Shown here: one piece after another, positions 39,133-57,430 of the stretch | Layout: the number at the start of each line of letters is the position of its first letter | How positions within the stretch are numbered: the first letter of the stretch is position 1 | Assembly: GCF_000247695.1 (NCBI RefSeq) | Contig: NW_004624795.1 | Coordinates: 4,625,961-4,689,960, forward strand | Source: Heterocephalus glaber | Lineage: Eukaryota > Chordata > Mammalia > Rodentia > Bathyergidae | Reading direction: 5' to 3' | DNA length: 64,000 nucleotides | The notes under the pieces: generated by a model | Told to the model about the DNA's origin: nothing | Seen by the model: only the letters and a program-made list of their open reading frames with translations | The model's database searches: none | Position numbers and translations under genes: made by a program

Positions 39133-39345
39133 GCGGCATTCTGGGAGACCGAGGTAGGAGGAAGGCAGGCTGGAGCCCTGGCAACCTAATGCGGGCTTTC
39201 CTCAATGGGGAGCCCTGGGGTGCAATCCCCAGCATGGTGGGGGGCGGGGAGACTTCTGGCTCTGGGACACTGGTGCTAAGGCAGGAATCACGAGTTCAAG
39301 GCCCTCCCCAGCTACACAGCCAGACCATGTCTCAAAAACCAAATA
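39133..39345 (+). mobile_element. diverged B1-dID and B1
   Basis: GGGAGACCGAGGTAGGAGGA to GGGTGCAATCCCCAGCATGG, then a worn B1 (GAGTTCAAGGCCCTCCCCAG). Confidence 0.6.
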
Positions 39346-39910
39346 CGACAAAACCCTGTGGGCACTGAGCACGGGCAATGATTCAGCTCAGACCCACAAT
39401 GTTCTGGTTACAGCCTGGTGCACAGGTGGAGCAGGAAGTCTGCTCTGTTCCTGCACCGATGCTACCCGCATACACAGGAACTGGGCCGGAGCACACCTTC
39501 CCAGCCGAGGTGGGCAAGCCATGTTTTCCTGTCACTGAACCACTTAGCGAGAAGTGGAAACTGTCGCTTTGCCAGGGTCCCGAGACCCCACTGCCTCATC
39601 ACCTTTACCTCACAAGCAGTCACCAGCTTTCCCTCTGGTTCTGAACTCTGGTGCAGGTGGAGCCTAACGCCTCGGGCCTGGCTCTGTCTGGAGCGTCCTG
39701 GGTCCCCATGCTGGCTGGGAGTGTAGGGCTTACGTGGTCTCTGGAGGACAGAAGCCCTCACTGCCTTTTTGGGTACACAAAAATACCCACAAAAGTGTTA
39801 ATGCTGCTGCTTTTCCAGCCTAATTCACAGGACGGACAGGCTGAATAGTGCTTTTGAGAGCCATGTACTGTTTTCATCTAAGGAAAAAGGCATTCTGCCT
39901 TTTGTTTTTT
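39345..39910. other. unique intergenic stretch
   Basis: Between NFE2L1 and CBX1. No SINE, RNA gene or supported exon seen. Confidence 0.4.
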
Positions 39911-39922
39911 TGTTGTTTTGGT

Positions 39923-40062
39923 TTGTTTTGAGACAGGGTCCCACTATGCAGTTGAGTGTGGCCTTGAACTCACTATGTAGCCAGGCTGGACTCAAACTCA
40001 CAGCGATCCTCCTGCCTCAGCCTCCCAAGTGCTGGGATGACAGGTGTGCGGCACCACGCACC
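39923..40062 (-). mobile_element. B1 SINE with internal duplication
   Basis: GAGACAGGGTCCCACTATGC to GCGGCACCACGCACC. Confidence 0.85.
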
Positions 40063-40942
40063 TTTTGTTTTAAACACAAGTTTGAGGAGTACACTTGACT
40101 TGATCTTCCCCCGGTCAGGGGCTGAGGTAACAGCAAGTGGGCAAGCATCCCAGCCTGACCTCAGGCCTCAGGCCTTGCGCTCAGCAGACAGGGCAGGTGT
40201 GGTCAAGGCCAGCAGAGACCTGAGGGTGCATCTGGGGGTTCCGTGCCGTCAGAAGCCCTGCAAACCATGATCAGTGCAGAGTACAGATGTGGTTCTACTA
40301 GTGACTATTTTAACCTGGGCTGTTTAACAGAAAGAGACCAGAGCAGCAGAACTGCCAGCGCATACTCCGAACTTTTGGCCCTGCCGTGTGGCCTCAGCAA
40401 AAACACAGTCTGGGGACCCCTCTGCTGTGGCCTTCATCCAGCAAAGGGTTCTTTGTGTGTTTCGTTGCCTTCCATCGTTCACCAGTTTCTTCAGTGGGAA
40501 GCTTAGCAAGGTCACGTCCAAGTGAAGGCCCTTCACACTCGAGGGTGGGCAGCAGGACTGGAGCCTCAGAGCTGCACAGCCAGGCCGAGGTGCTATGTGG
40601 AACTCCGGAGCCGCTGGTCTCAGCAGACTCGCCCGCCCCATGCAGGCCACAGCCCTGGGCTTCACAGTGTGGTCCAGTGGGCTGAGTTAAATGAGACAGT
40701 CCTCACGAGGACCCAGCTCTCCTGCAGGAGCCAGGTGTGGATTCGGTTCTGGTCCCCAGCTGTTCTGGAGCAGCACTGTCCTTTCCCCTTTTACTGAGAC
40801 AGATGGCTGTGCAACACAACCCACATGCACAGCCACAAGATACGCCGACTCCCGTGGACAGCACCAGATGGCCGGTGCAGTCTGCTGGGATACCACAGGT
40901 GAGTGCTGGGTATCCACAAGCCTGGATTTACACATCCATCTA

Positions 40943-41515
40943 CGCCGGGCAGTGGCGCACACCTGTGATGCCAGCACTCTGGAAGGCTGAGGCAGGAGGA
41001 TTGTGTGAGGCCAGCTCGGGGAAGCGCTTGACCATTGAGCTTTTCTTTTTACAAAAATGGAAAAGGTTAGTCCCATTTTGGCTCTAAAATTATCGGTAGT
41101 TAATGATGTTAAGAAAATAGATGATGTTTTATTTCAGAGCTAACACAGTACAGTTCCTGAAAACTGGAGGTGATTTTAGCTAATGCCACACAAGATGTTC
41201 TACACGAGGGCCCTAAATCCATCTCATAAAACCCACATTTCTAAGTATGCCAGAGTGCGGGCTAAACCTTCAGCAATGCTCAGATGTATCAGCATGACAA
41301 TCTTCACAATCCCCGAGGCAATTATAAATGCTCAGTAAGTATATACTAAATTAGGGTGGTGAGCTGGGTGTAGAGGTGCAGCCTGTAATCCCAGCTACTC
41401 CAGAGGCCGAGGCAGGAGGATTGCAAGTTTGAGGCCAGCTCTGGCAACTTAATGAGACCCTGTCTCAAAATAAATGGCTGGGGTGTCGCTCAGACCTTTC
41501 TGGTTCAGCCACCAA
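40943..41515 (+). mobile_element. B1 fragment and B1-dID
   Basis: B1 40943-41035 (shortened). Composite 41364-41515 with CAAAATAAATGGCTGGGGTG junction. 41040-41360 is unique and AT-rich. Confidence 0.7.
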
Positions 41516-41661
41516 CACTGAAGAGAATGAACGCATGAATGAGTAAGATTCAGGCCCAGCACCAGATTTCCAAGCCTAGCATTCAAGAAATAAAACCTTC
41601 CATGTGTGAGAACTATTTCCAACAGGTTCAATGCACAAGGTCATAATAAAAAGAACTTCTG

Positions 41662-41760
41662 GGGGCCGGGGATTTAGCTCAGCGGTTTCGCCGCCTGCTG
41701 TGCAAGCACAAGGACCCAAGTTCGATCCCTGGTACCAAAACAAACAAACAAAAAAACCCC
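41662..41760 (+). mobile_element. ID SINE just beyond the CBX1 3' end
   Basis: CCGGGGATTTAGCTCAGCGG to GTTCGATCCCTGGTACC. Flanked by AAAAAGAACTTCTGG on both sides. Confidence 0.95.
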
Positions 41761-41826
41761 CCAAAACAAAAAGAACTTCTGGTAAGACTTAATCAAGACA
41801 TAAATCGGGGATTAAAAATCTATACT

Positions 41827-41832
41827 TTTATT
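41827..41832 (-). terminator. CBX1: CBX1 polyadenylation signal
   Basis: Minus-strand AATAAA about 1.2 kb beyond the stop codon, just before SINE-rich intergenic DNA begins. Cleavage is expected near 41805-41815. Confidence 0.7.
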
Positions 41833-43043
41833 AAGACAAAAACTGACAGTGTAGTATGAAGTTTACATTTAAAGAAAAATTTCACAGAAATCTAACACAT
41901 GCCTAGAAAGACTTTACAATGTAGCTCAAGACAGTGTCCAGAACTGCTGGATCTCATGATTGAAGACAGAGCATTTTGGGTATCTGTGTTAACTCTTAAG
42001 ATTTTTTCCCCCCCAAATCGGCTGTGTTCTAAAGTGAACCACTGCTCCAATGTGAAAGTGAATCTCCTGAGACCAGGGCTTCTGAAATTGCTCAACCCTT
42101 GAATGGACTCAGTGAAACTTGTGCTGTCAGTGACTGAACTCTGCCACTAATGGTTTCAGAATTCAAAGCTCAAAATCCCAAGGCCCCAAATGTCCACCCT
42201 AAGAGTCTGGGCCACACCTTTCCCCACTCTGGCTGCCCCTCCTGAGGCCAACACTTCCGCCGGTGGCGGGTGGACCGGCGGATGTGACTTCCTAATGGGA
42301 AAAGGAACTGTCCTTGTCTGATTTAAGGGTTAGCACCTCTGAGACAGAAGCGTCTCCCACGTATGTTCTCCGAAAGGACTTCCCACCTCAGTCTGTGTCC
42401 ATCTCCAGAGTGGCCGCTTTGGTAACCTAGGAGCCGGCCCGGTCCGTGGGGCGGCAGTCAGCCCTGGCAGGGACCACGCGGCTTGGGCTTTCAGGCATTC
42501 ACAGCGTCTAAACTAGTCTCTCACAGTCCTTCCTCGCTTACGGTGTCAATGACATTTTTTGAGAAGGTAAAATATTCTGAACAGAGAACCAAATCATTAG
42601 TTGTTCGGTCCATGGTTTCACCATTTCCCCAATCAGACCCCAATTTTCATCAAAATGATCCTCCCCATCTTCCCCCGCCCACCCCTCCCACCCAAATAAT
42701 ACACCAGTAATAGCCAAAAACTACACACATGCTACGCTGTAAAAATGCAGTTAACACTATCGGGAGAAGGCTGTGGGTTGCGGAGACACTTTGAAGATGA
42801 CAGTATCTTTTTGCTCGCCTGCGCCCGCACCTGCAAGGTCTGTCCTTCACAGAAGGCCTTTGCCGCCTCAGCAAAGTGCAGATGGGCGCGCACTCACCCC
42901 TGCGGGCCTTGGGCGGCGGCAGGGCACAGAAACGATACTGGCGCTTCAAAGGACATCTTCCCAAGCCACTGAGTGGCGGTGGACGGGCAGGACTCCGGCC
43001 CTCCCTGGAAACCCAGCCGGAGCTGACAGGGCTGGCCCGGGAG
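41827..43043 (-). other. CBX1: CBX1 3' UTR
   Basis: SINE-free, moderately AT-rich sequence between the CBX1 stop and a minus-strand AATAAA. It contains no supported reading frame. Confidence 0.7.
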
Positions 43044-48510
<5,467 letters not shown>

Positions 48511-48701
48511 CTATGCCTGCTCACACTGAACACAATGATGCCTTCTCCCCGGGTCAGCCCTACTGTGGGCCCTGACTCACTTCACAGCGTGACGCCTTTA
48601 CCCCGCATACCCTGCACCTGGCGCTTCTGAGCAGAAGAGCTCCTGACAACCCTTTGCCATCCAGTATGGTACCTAAAATACTGTATCAGGTCAAAGCAGT
48701 G

Positions 48702-49113
48702 CAGGACGGACAGCACATACCTGCAACCCCAGCACTCAGGAGGCTGCGGCAGGAGGATCCTGAGATGAAGGCCAGCCTGGGCTACACAGTGAGATCTTGT
48801 CTCAAAACAAACAACCCTAAATGCAACTGTAATAGCTGTATACATGTTAGACTTACAATAATCCTGACCCATGCTTTCTCCTGTTCTTTGGATGTTTTCC
48901 TTTACCTCACAGTGCTGGATTCCAATTTTAATGTGGGAGACAGGGAGATTGAACCCAGGGCCTTCACAATGAACTACACGCCCAACCTTTTAATTTTTTG
49001 AGGCAGGGTCTCACTAAGTTACCAAGTTGTCTAGGCTGGGCTGGGACCTGCCATGCTTCTGCCTCAGCCTCCCACAGTGCTGGGATTTCAGGCATGCAAC
49101 ACCACACATGGCT
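48702..49113. mobile_element. B1 (plus), ID remnant, B1 (minus)
   Basis: B1 48702-48815, worn ID near 48915-48990, B1 complement 48997-49113. CBX1 intron 1. Confidence 0.7.
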
Positions 49114-49409
49114 CAATTCGTTTTCTGCCATGTGCCATATAATACGATGCATTCTTCTGTACCATTAAAATGCTTTTGACAAGTTCCCTTATTCTTCAGT
49201 CTTTCCTGAATGCTACCAAAAACCTACAGTTCATTGAGTTCTTTTTTACATTATGTAAGGTTGCGATTTAAAAATATTTATTTCATAATTTACTTCTAAG
49301 GGTGAGGAATACTCACAAAAATGCCAGAATGACTATGAGATTTAAACTGGAGCACAGCAGTAATTTGGAAAAAAGTAGTTATCACAAATAGGAACTCTGT
49401 GTATTTATT

Positions 49410-50130
49410 TTTTTGTGGCAGCAGGGATTGAACCTAGGGCACTGCATCCCTAACCCTTTTTATTTTGGGACAGGGTCTCACTATTTTGCCTAGAATGGCT
49501 TTGAACTTGTAATCCTCATGCCCCAGCCTCCCAGGTAGCTGAAATTACAGGCAGGGGGCTTTGAGTTTGGTGTGGCACATGCCTGTGAGCCCAGTACTTG
49601 GGAGGCTGAGGCAGGAAGATCAAGAGTTTCAGGCCAGCCTGGACTACATAGCAAGACCCAATCTCAAACGAAACCAAACCACATCACTGGGTTGAGCAAC
49701 ACAACATCTAAAGGTTTTGTCAGAGCTAAAATTCTTTTTTTTTTTTCGGTACCAGAGGTCAAACTCAGGACCTTGTGCTTGCAAGGCAGGTGCAGAGCCA
49801 CTGAGGTAAATCCCCAGCCCAGAGCTAAAATTCTAATCCTGCTGGGCATGGTAGTGCATGATGGTAATGCCAGCATCCTGGAGGCTGAGGCAGGAGGGTT
49901 GCAAGTTCATGCTTGCCTGGGAACTTAGTGAGACCCTGTCTCAAAATAAAAAATAAGCTGGGGATTAAAGATGAACGTCAAGGGCCAGGGATGTAGCTCA
50001 GCGGTTCCAGTGCCTGACTCGCAAGCGCAAGGTCCTGAGTTCAATCCCTGGTACCAAAAAAAAAAAAAAAAAATCAATGTCAAGGCCCTCGGTTCAATCC
50101 CCAGTACTGCTCCCCCACATAAAAAAATTC
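49410..50130. mobile_element. B1 pair, ID, and B1-dID split by ID
   Basis: B1 minus 49450-49550; B1 plus 49569-49675; ID minus 49735-49820 flanked by AGAGCTAAAATTCT. B1-dID 49842-50110 is interrupted by ID 49981-50072 within a GTCAAG-containing target. Confidence 0.8.
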
Positions 50131-50449
50131 TAACTCCCCATGAACCTATTATCTTCCGTCTTTCATCAACCCTGACTTCTGGTACGCTTAAAGCCTTGCA
50201 GTCACCAGTTTGTGTCAGTAGATGGCGCTCTAAGATACCAACAACACAAAAGTCAAAGCTGGTCAAAGGACAGACAGCAAAGACTCTAAGACGAGGAGTT
50301 ACTTATTGCTCTCTAGGACTTGAGACAATACTAGTTTGGGGCTGAAATGGTTACTGCTAGCAGCCTCGGGAAAGGGAGTCTCCGTGTAAGTGCAAACTCT
50401 CCCCAGTCCCAAAAGAAAGGAAAGGGAGGATGAGAAGGATGTCGGGAGC

Positions 50450-50920
50450 AGAATGGGGCGGGGGCGGGGGGGGGGGAGAAATTCTCCTAAACATGGTACT
50501 GCACACCTATAATCTCAAACTCTGGGAGGCTGAAGCAGGACTGCAAGTTTGAGTCCAGCCTGGGCAATTCACAAGACCCTACCTCAAAACAGAAAGGAGC
50601 GGGGTTGTGGCACAGAGGGAAAGAAGGCCCTCGCTTCAGCCCAGTGCCATAGTCAGGCGCGAGTCCTCTGTGCTGGTCCTACCCAAACACTTCACCTCTT
50701 CATTACGGACAGGGGTCTAGGGGTTCCTGCGCACACCAGTGAGAGCCGCCCACCGAGGAGGCTGCGGGAACCTGCAAGTCTGGCTCTAGGATACACTTTT
50801 TTTGTTTTTTGGGCCAGACTCTCACTATTTAGTCCAGAATAGCCTTGAACTCAAAATCTTCCCGCCTCAGCCTCCCAAATGCTGGGATTACAGGCACGCA
50901 CCACTATGCCCAGCTTGGCA
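50450..50920. mobile_element. G-run, B1 (plus) and B1 (minus)
   Basis: GGGGCGGGGGCGGGGGG tract 50456-50477; B1 50495-50590; B1 complement 50800-50920. Confidence 0.75.
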
Positions 50921-51635
50921 CATACTTTTACAGGACCTTCAACTGTGTTACCTGGGCAACACTTATGGCAGTAGTGGCGAACCTAGAGCACGCATGGTGG
51001 GGAGGGTTGTTTGTATCACTGAAAGCTCTAAAAGGCTCGCCATCACTGACTTACAGTTTAATCATGATGTTGCAGACAAAAAAAATCTAGTTTATTAAGT
51101 TGCTATAATTTTTACCTAAATATTTATGGAGTCTGCTACATTTTAAGGTTCCTAGAAAAATAACAACTTGCTCTAAGTATTGTACTTTATAGTTTAGTTT
51201 ACCAAGGACTACCATTTTACTTCTTTTGATCCTTAAAACTACCACCCTTCAAGATAAGCTGGTCATGTTCCTGCCTCACAAACAGAACAGGCTTTAGTTA
51301 TTAAATAAGTCACCTAGGGTCACACAAACGATAGCCTAGCACTTCCATGAGGACGGCAAGGCAAGCGGTCCTGCTGCAGCGTGGTGAGAGGCTCAAGGGC
51401 GACCCCTCTGGCCCACACCAGGAAAAGCTCACCGAGATGTCCTGATTCACACTGGGGGCCTCTCAGTCATATTTGTCACCAGTACATAAGGAAAAGACTA
51501 CTAATGGTTTTCTTTCAGAAAACCTCTTGGAAGAAGGTATGGATATATAAAAAACCAGTGATTTTTCACTGGCTTCTGGAAGGTAATTTCATATGCTAGT
51601 ATGGTAATTTCATATCAGCAAACAGTAATAGAGCT
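50920..51635. other. unique AT-rich part of CBX1 intron 1
   Basis: No SINE and no supported exon seen. Confidence 0.4.
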
Positions 51636-51925
51636 TTGGTTGGTTTTTTTTTTTTTTTTTTGGTACTGGGGATCAAACTCGGGACCTTTCACTTGTAAGG
51701 CAGGCACTGGAACCACTGAGCTAAATCCCCAGCTCCTAAGCTTTGGTTTTTAATACCCTAGCCTAGGGGTTTGAATCTTTTTTAGTTCCAAGTATTAGAT
51801 GATGGAGAATTTTGAAGTTAAAAATCTAGCAAGCGGGGCATGGCGGCAAAAACTATTCAGGAGGCCGAGGCAGGAGGCAGATGCCAAGTTGAGGCTACCC
51901 AGGCTACAGAGCATTCTGTGTCTCT
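51636..51925. mobile_element. ID (minus) and B1 (plus, worn)
   Basis: ID 51640-51735 with a 19-base T run, flanked by AGCTTTGGTT; B1 51836-51925. Confidence 0.8.
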
Positions 51926-52589
51926 CTAAGCAAAGTGAGAAGACTGGGTTATAGTTCAGGGTAGAGTACATGCTTGAGGCCCTGGAAGCAAAAATCATTA
52001 ACTTGTAGCTCTTTTTTAAGAAAAGAAATCAACAAATTTTGTTGATTTTCTTCAACAAAACCCTTACCCTGCCAGTGGGACAAAGAGAAACAAGGTAGGA
52101 CAAAGAGAAACAAGGCCTCCGTTTTTTTGTGTTTTGAGATAGGGTGGCCCTGGACTCGCCTGCCTCAGGCTTACAGGGGCGTGCCACCCACCGGATGCAG
52201 CCCTGGAGCAGCACTGCCTCTCGTAGACAGCAAGCGTGACTTAGCAGGCTCCCCTCAGACCCCTTTGCTTTGTTTCTGAAGAGTTTCTTCTATTTGCACT
52301 GTGAAGAGCATGAGAAGGAATAGAGAAGCCACTGTGGGCACAGTTCCCAGATGCTACCACAAAGAACTCTCAGGAACATGCATGAGACCCATTCCTTGGC
52401 AGCTAGAAAAATTTAGTTCTACTCGTGATAGCAAGGCCTTACAGCAGCCCTCAGAAACAGGGCTTTCAGCTAAAGGCTGGACTGAATCATTCAAAGTGTT
52501 GCTCTTAGCCAGTGCAATGGAGTGACTCGAGTCACAGCATGTGGGAAACTGAGGCAGCAAACTATCTTGAGCCCAGGAGTCCAAGACCA

Positions 52590-52785
52590 GGTGCACACTG
52601 TGATACCACCATTCTGGAAGGCTGAGGTGGGAGGATATAGTAAGTTGGAGCCCAGCCTGAGCAATTGAGCAAGCTACCAAGAGCTTGTCTTAAGATAAAT
52701 AAAGGGCGGGGCGGGGGGGGGGGGAGCTAGAGGTGTAGCTCAGTGAAAAGGTCCTGCATTTAGGCCCTAGTACGGCAAAAACAAA
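52590..52785 (+). mobile_element. B1-dID composite SINE
   Basis: B1 body, then a GGGCGGGGCGGGG insertion, then an ID-derived end (GTAGCTCAGTG, TTTAGGCCCTAGTACGG). Confidence 0.75.
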
Positions 52786-52999
52786 AATTGTCAAACCAAA
52801 CTATGTTTCCTTTTTTGAACACCAAAAAGTTTATTCTCATAACAGCTATTATTATAGCTATGAGACAATAAGAGAATGCCTCAATTTCAAAAGAAAACCC
52901 CACTATGATTTAGTCTTTAACAATAAGTTCACCATAAAAAAACATTAATACAATAGTTTGGATTGTTGAAGAACAAAGTCAATTTTATTTTATCTTCTT

Positions 53000-53208
53000 T
53001 TTTTTAGTACCGGGGATCGAACTCGGGACCTTGCACTTGCAAGGCAGATGCCGGAACCACTGAGCTAAATCCTGGCCCTTTTCTTTTTTTTTTCTTTTGG
53101 GGAGAATGAACCTTACTATGTAGCGCAGGCTGGCCCCAAACTTGCAGTGATCCTCCTGCCTCACCCTCCCAAGTGCTGGGATTACAGGCGTGCACCACCA
53201 CACCCAGC
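53000..53208 (-). mobile_element. ID then B1
   Basis: ID 53000-53080 and B1 53085-53208 (GGATTACAGGCGTGCACCAC). Confidence 0.9.
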
Positions 53209-53544
53209 AAGGTCAATTTTCTTGGGATTCAAGTATCCTACACTTTTAAAAAATTACTTCCTTCATTAGTATACCAGTTTTTCAAACAAGTGAACTTCAT
53301 TTTGGCATATCTATACACGCATACAACATGCTTTGATCATTTCTCTTCCTCCCAAAATGTAAACTTTCAGAGTTGAGAACTTCTACTACCTGTATGAGAA
53401 TCAGAATTACATACAGACTTTGAGAATACAGGTACCCAGATCCCACTCTCATCCAAGAAATCAAATGTATAATTAAAAAATTATTTTTCTTTTTTCTAGT
53501 TTTAATAATATATATTCACATTTAATTATGTTTCCATTTTGTTT

Positions 53545-54565
53545 TTTTCTGGTACTGTTGGTCGAATTCAGGACCTTGCGCTTGCTTGCCAGGCAGGTGT
53601 GGTATCACTGAAGTAAATCCCCAGCTTGTATTCACATTTAATTATAAAAACATATAATGTAGGAAATCAACGGGCCGGGGATTTAGCTCAGTGGTTCTGT
53701 CACCTGCCTCGAAAGCACAAGGTCCTGGGTTCGATCCCCAGTACCAAAAAAAAAAGAAAAGAAAATCAAAATCCCCTGGCTCATAACTCATGAAAACATG
53801 CTTTTGTTCTCCAATTTCCACAGATATATGCATGCAAAAAACTAGACATGGTACTTCTCCAGCTTGCCTTGTTATAGGCTGCAGGGTATCCCTGCCACTG
53901 TCCTCTGAAGATTGCTGTTCCTTTTGGGGGTGGGCAATGAAGGTTGAACCTAGAGATTCACACTCAATCCTCCCCACCTCATTTTGGGGATCAGACCCCG
54001 GGGCACTCTACCACTGAGCTACGCATCAGCTCTTTTAAAATTCTGAGGCAGGGGCCGGGTATGGTGGTGCACGCCTCACTGTCATTTTGAGACCAGGCTG
54101 AACTGCACAATAAGAACTTGTCTCAAACAAACATCAACAACAAAAATTGAGACTGGTACTCACTAAGTCACCGAATTGTTTGGGATGGAGTTGAATTTTC
54201 AATCCTCCTGCCCCAGCCTCCCATACTATTAGGATTACAGGCATGTACCATCATGCTTGGCAAAAATTTCCACTTGTTTTTTTTGGTACTGGGGATCGAA
54301 CTCAGGACCTCTTGCTTTCGAGGCAGACATGGGGCCACTGAGCTAAATCCCTGGCTCCTGTTTTTTTTCTTTTGGTACTGGGGACCGAATTCGGGTCCTT
54401 GCGCTTGTGCAGCAGGCAGCAAAACCACTGAGCTAAATGCCCAGCCATTTTTGTTTTTTGAGACAGTCTTGGTATATAGTCCAGGCTGGACTTGAACTCA
54501 AGAGAATCCTTCGGCCTCTGCTTCCCAAGTGCTGGGATTACAGGCATGTACCACCACACTAGGCA
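53545..54565. mobile_element. dense cluster of four ID and three B1 elements
   Basis: ID minus 53545-53626 (flanked by TATTCACATTTAATTAT); ID plus 53672-53755; worn B1 plus 54055-54130 and B1 minus 54150-54260; ID minus 54276-54356 and 54361-54445; B1 minus 54452-54565. Confidence 0.8.
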
Positions 54566-54569
54566 AGTT

Positions 54570-54770
54570 TCCATTCTTAACTGTTGCCATAGTATTCTAT
54601 TGTATGGAATACACTGTCCATTGTAAGGACAAATACACTTTAATCATTTAATTAGCAATGAAAATTTTGGTTGTTTCCAATTTTTTACTATTGCAAAGAA
54701 TGGCTAAGGCATCTGCATTTGTCCAAACTCCACAGGTGGCTCTGATGCACATCCCTGGATAAAAGCCGCT
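54570..54770 (-). mobile_element. old L1-type fragment
   Basis: Plus-strand text resembles the antisense of an L1 3' region (ATAGTATTCTATTGTATGGA, GGTTGTTTCCAATTTTTTAC). Diverged, in CBX1 intron 1. Confidence 0.5.
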
Positions 54771-54901
54771 GCTGTAAGAGGACTGGTAGAAACTATTTCT
54801 CAAGTGAAATCATGCACATTACACATAAAGCCGTTTTCATAGTGAGCTAAATGGCAGGCCAACAATAATTTAGAGAAAGACTAGGGCAATAAAAAAAAGT
54901 A

Positions 54902-55250
54902 ACCAGGCACAATGCACACACCTGCAACCTCAGGACCCTGGGATACTGAGGCAGGACTATTGCCAAGTTTGAGCTCATCATAGACAACTTAGAGAGACTC
55001 TGTCTAGAAAAATAAAAAAGGGCTAAGAACGCAGCTCAGTGGGAAGGCCCTGGGTTCAATCCCCAATACTTTGGAAAAACATAGCAAAACAAGAATAACA
55101 ACCGTTGGGCACAGAGCACATACCTGTGATTCCAGCTACTGGGAGGCCACAACAGGAAGGCCTCAAGTTCAAGGGACCCTGTCTCACAATAAAAAGGGCT
55201 GGGATGTAGCTCAGTAGTACAGCATCCCTGAGTGTGACTCCCAGAATGGA
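54902..55250 (+). mobile_element. two B1-dID composites
   Basis: 54902-55072 ends GGGTTCAATCCCCAATACT; 55103-55250 ends CTGAGTGTGACTCCCAG. Confidence 0.75.
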
Positions 55251-55689
55251 GACTGGGGGGTGAGGATTACGAGGGACAAGGATGGACAGCAATCACTGAT
55301 GAGCTTCAACTCCGGATCACAGTCAACATTATTTGATCTAGATCTTTCCCACATAGCAACAAAAATCAGAAGAGCACTGCTTGAAGGACCCAGTGTCTCT
55401 TTCGTGAGAACAAAGCTAAGAGGAATGCCAGCAAGAGGCTCATGGTTTCTGTGTGGCCTGCTACCCAATTCAAGTCCTGCTTAACCAAATACCAAGACAA
55501 TAAGCAAAACAAAACTGGCATGACCCCAAAGCCTTAGTCTCACATATCTTTCATCTCTCTGACTTCTCAAGACAACTTTATGCACATAGACAGACACATG
55601 TGTTTACTACATAACTCAGTTTTCATTATCTGTAAGACAGGTAACGATCCCTATGGCATTAGTGTGGTTGTACGTATGGACCCATGAAT

Positions 55690-56216
55690 TTATTGGTACT
55701 GCGGATTAAACCCAGGGCTTTGCACTGAACTACATCCTCCTGCCTTTTAAAATAGTTTACTTTGAGACAGGATCTTGCTAATGTGTCCAGAATGGCAAAC
55801 TTGTGATCATCCTGCCTCAGCGTCCCAGAGTACTGGGATACAGGTGTGTGGTTAGCTTTTATGACCTTTGGAATTCATTATAATCATGCCTCTGTGTCTA
55901 AAGGTTCCAAGGTACAGATTTGGCCAGACGAAAACAGTTCAGACAGCTGGATATGGCCACACACACTTGGGATCCCAGCACTCCGGGAGGCTGGAACTGG
56001 AGGATTGCAAATTCAAGCCCAAACTGGGCAACTTTTTTTTTTTTTGTTACTAGGGATTGAACTCAGGACCTTGCGCTTGCAAGTCAGGGGTGGTGCCACT
56101 GAGCTAAATCCCCAGCTGCCAAACTGGGCAACTTGGCAAGACCTTCTCTTAAAAAATAAAAAAGGGGCTGAGGACATAGCTCAATGTGAAGGCCCTGAGT
56201 TCAATCCCCAGTACTG
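55690..56216. mobile_element. ID/B1 remnants and B1-dID split by ID
   Basis: ID/B1 complement 55692-55856. B1-dID 55940-56216 is interrupted by ID 56033-56119, with CCAAACTGGGCAACTT as target duplication. Confidence 0.8.
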
Positions 56217-57425
56217 CTCTACTCCCCAAAATTCAAGAGAAAAAATTATGACAGTATGGACTTTTCTTGTAACTGTTTCCTTAATACAGCGTTAACAACT
56301 GTTTGCACAACATTCACATTCTGTTAGGTATTTTAAGTAATCTAGAGATGATGTGAAGTGTACAGGAGAGCGTAAGTTGTACGCAAATTCACAGTATTCT
56401 CCAAGGGACGCGAGCATCTGCAAGGGGTCCCAGAATTGACTCCCCTCCTTCAGAGGGTCAGCTGCAGTGTCTGTTTACACATCTGCATTACACCTTGCTG
56501 TGACTCTAAGGACAGCTCTCTGAAACCCAGTGCACTGAGAACTCAATGAGAAAAGAACAACTCTGTCTTACGTAGATGCTGAACTTCATGAGGAGGTTTC
56601 TTCTAAAAGGCAGAGTGGCTCCAGAATGCGCTTGTGAAGGACCCAGTGATAGTGTGAATGAAGCAATACAGAACCGAGAAACTCCTCCCTTCTGGAAGAC
56701 TGAGACAGAAATGCTCTAGCAACTTAGAAATCACATTTTATAATCCTAGAGTAAAAGGATTTTATATGTTCTTCCTTTTGTCTGGCCCAGGCAGGAAACA
56801 AAAGTCAACAAAGCCATGTAATGAACAGAAAAGGAATTTATTTTCCAACAAAGGCAGATTATACAGGTAAGAAAAAGGAAGTAAATCCTGGATACAATAC
56901 AAATTTTCAACAAATGAAATTCTCTGTTAAATTTTAAGACTGTGGAAGACTTACATAAACATAAAAAAATCAGTTTCTTGTGTGAGATTTTTGGAGACAA
57001 GGTGGTACCATGCAGCAGCCCAGGCTGGCCTCCAATCTGCCCTCGCCTCTCAAATGCCAAGATCACAGGCCCATGAGACCAGTATAGCTCAAAAACCAGG
57101 CTAACGGTAGCAAAGTTTTATTAAAGGTATGAAAAGAAACAGGCTCTACAGAACGAGTTTGGGCCAAGCACAAGTAGGAGATGAAGTACACCCTACAGCT
57201 GAGGCTGGGCTATCACGAGGAGGCCTGACAGCCTCAAGTCAGTCCCAATAATCCACCTATTAAAGCTCTATAACAAATTTCAGAGGCTGCAATTACAGGC
57301 TCAGCTTCTACATACACATTTTTCAGCCAATCACCAACAGAATGAACAATGGTCTCCCTAAGAACTCACAAGCTTTTACTGTATTCAAAACAAAAGGCTG
57401 GAAAAAACAAAACAAAAGCCTGGGA
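56217..57425. other. mostly unique part of CBX1 intron 1
   Basis: Only a worn B1 remnant (56990-57070). No supported exon. Confidence 0.4.
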
Positions 57426-57430
57426 GTCAT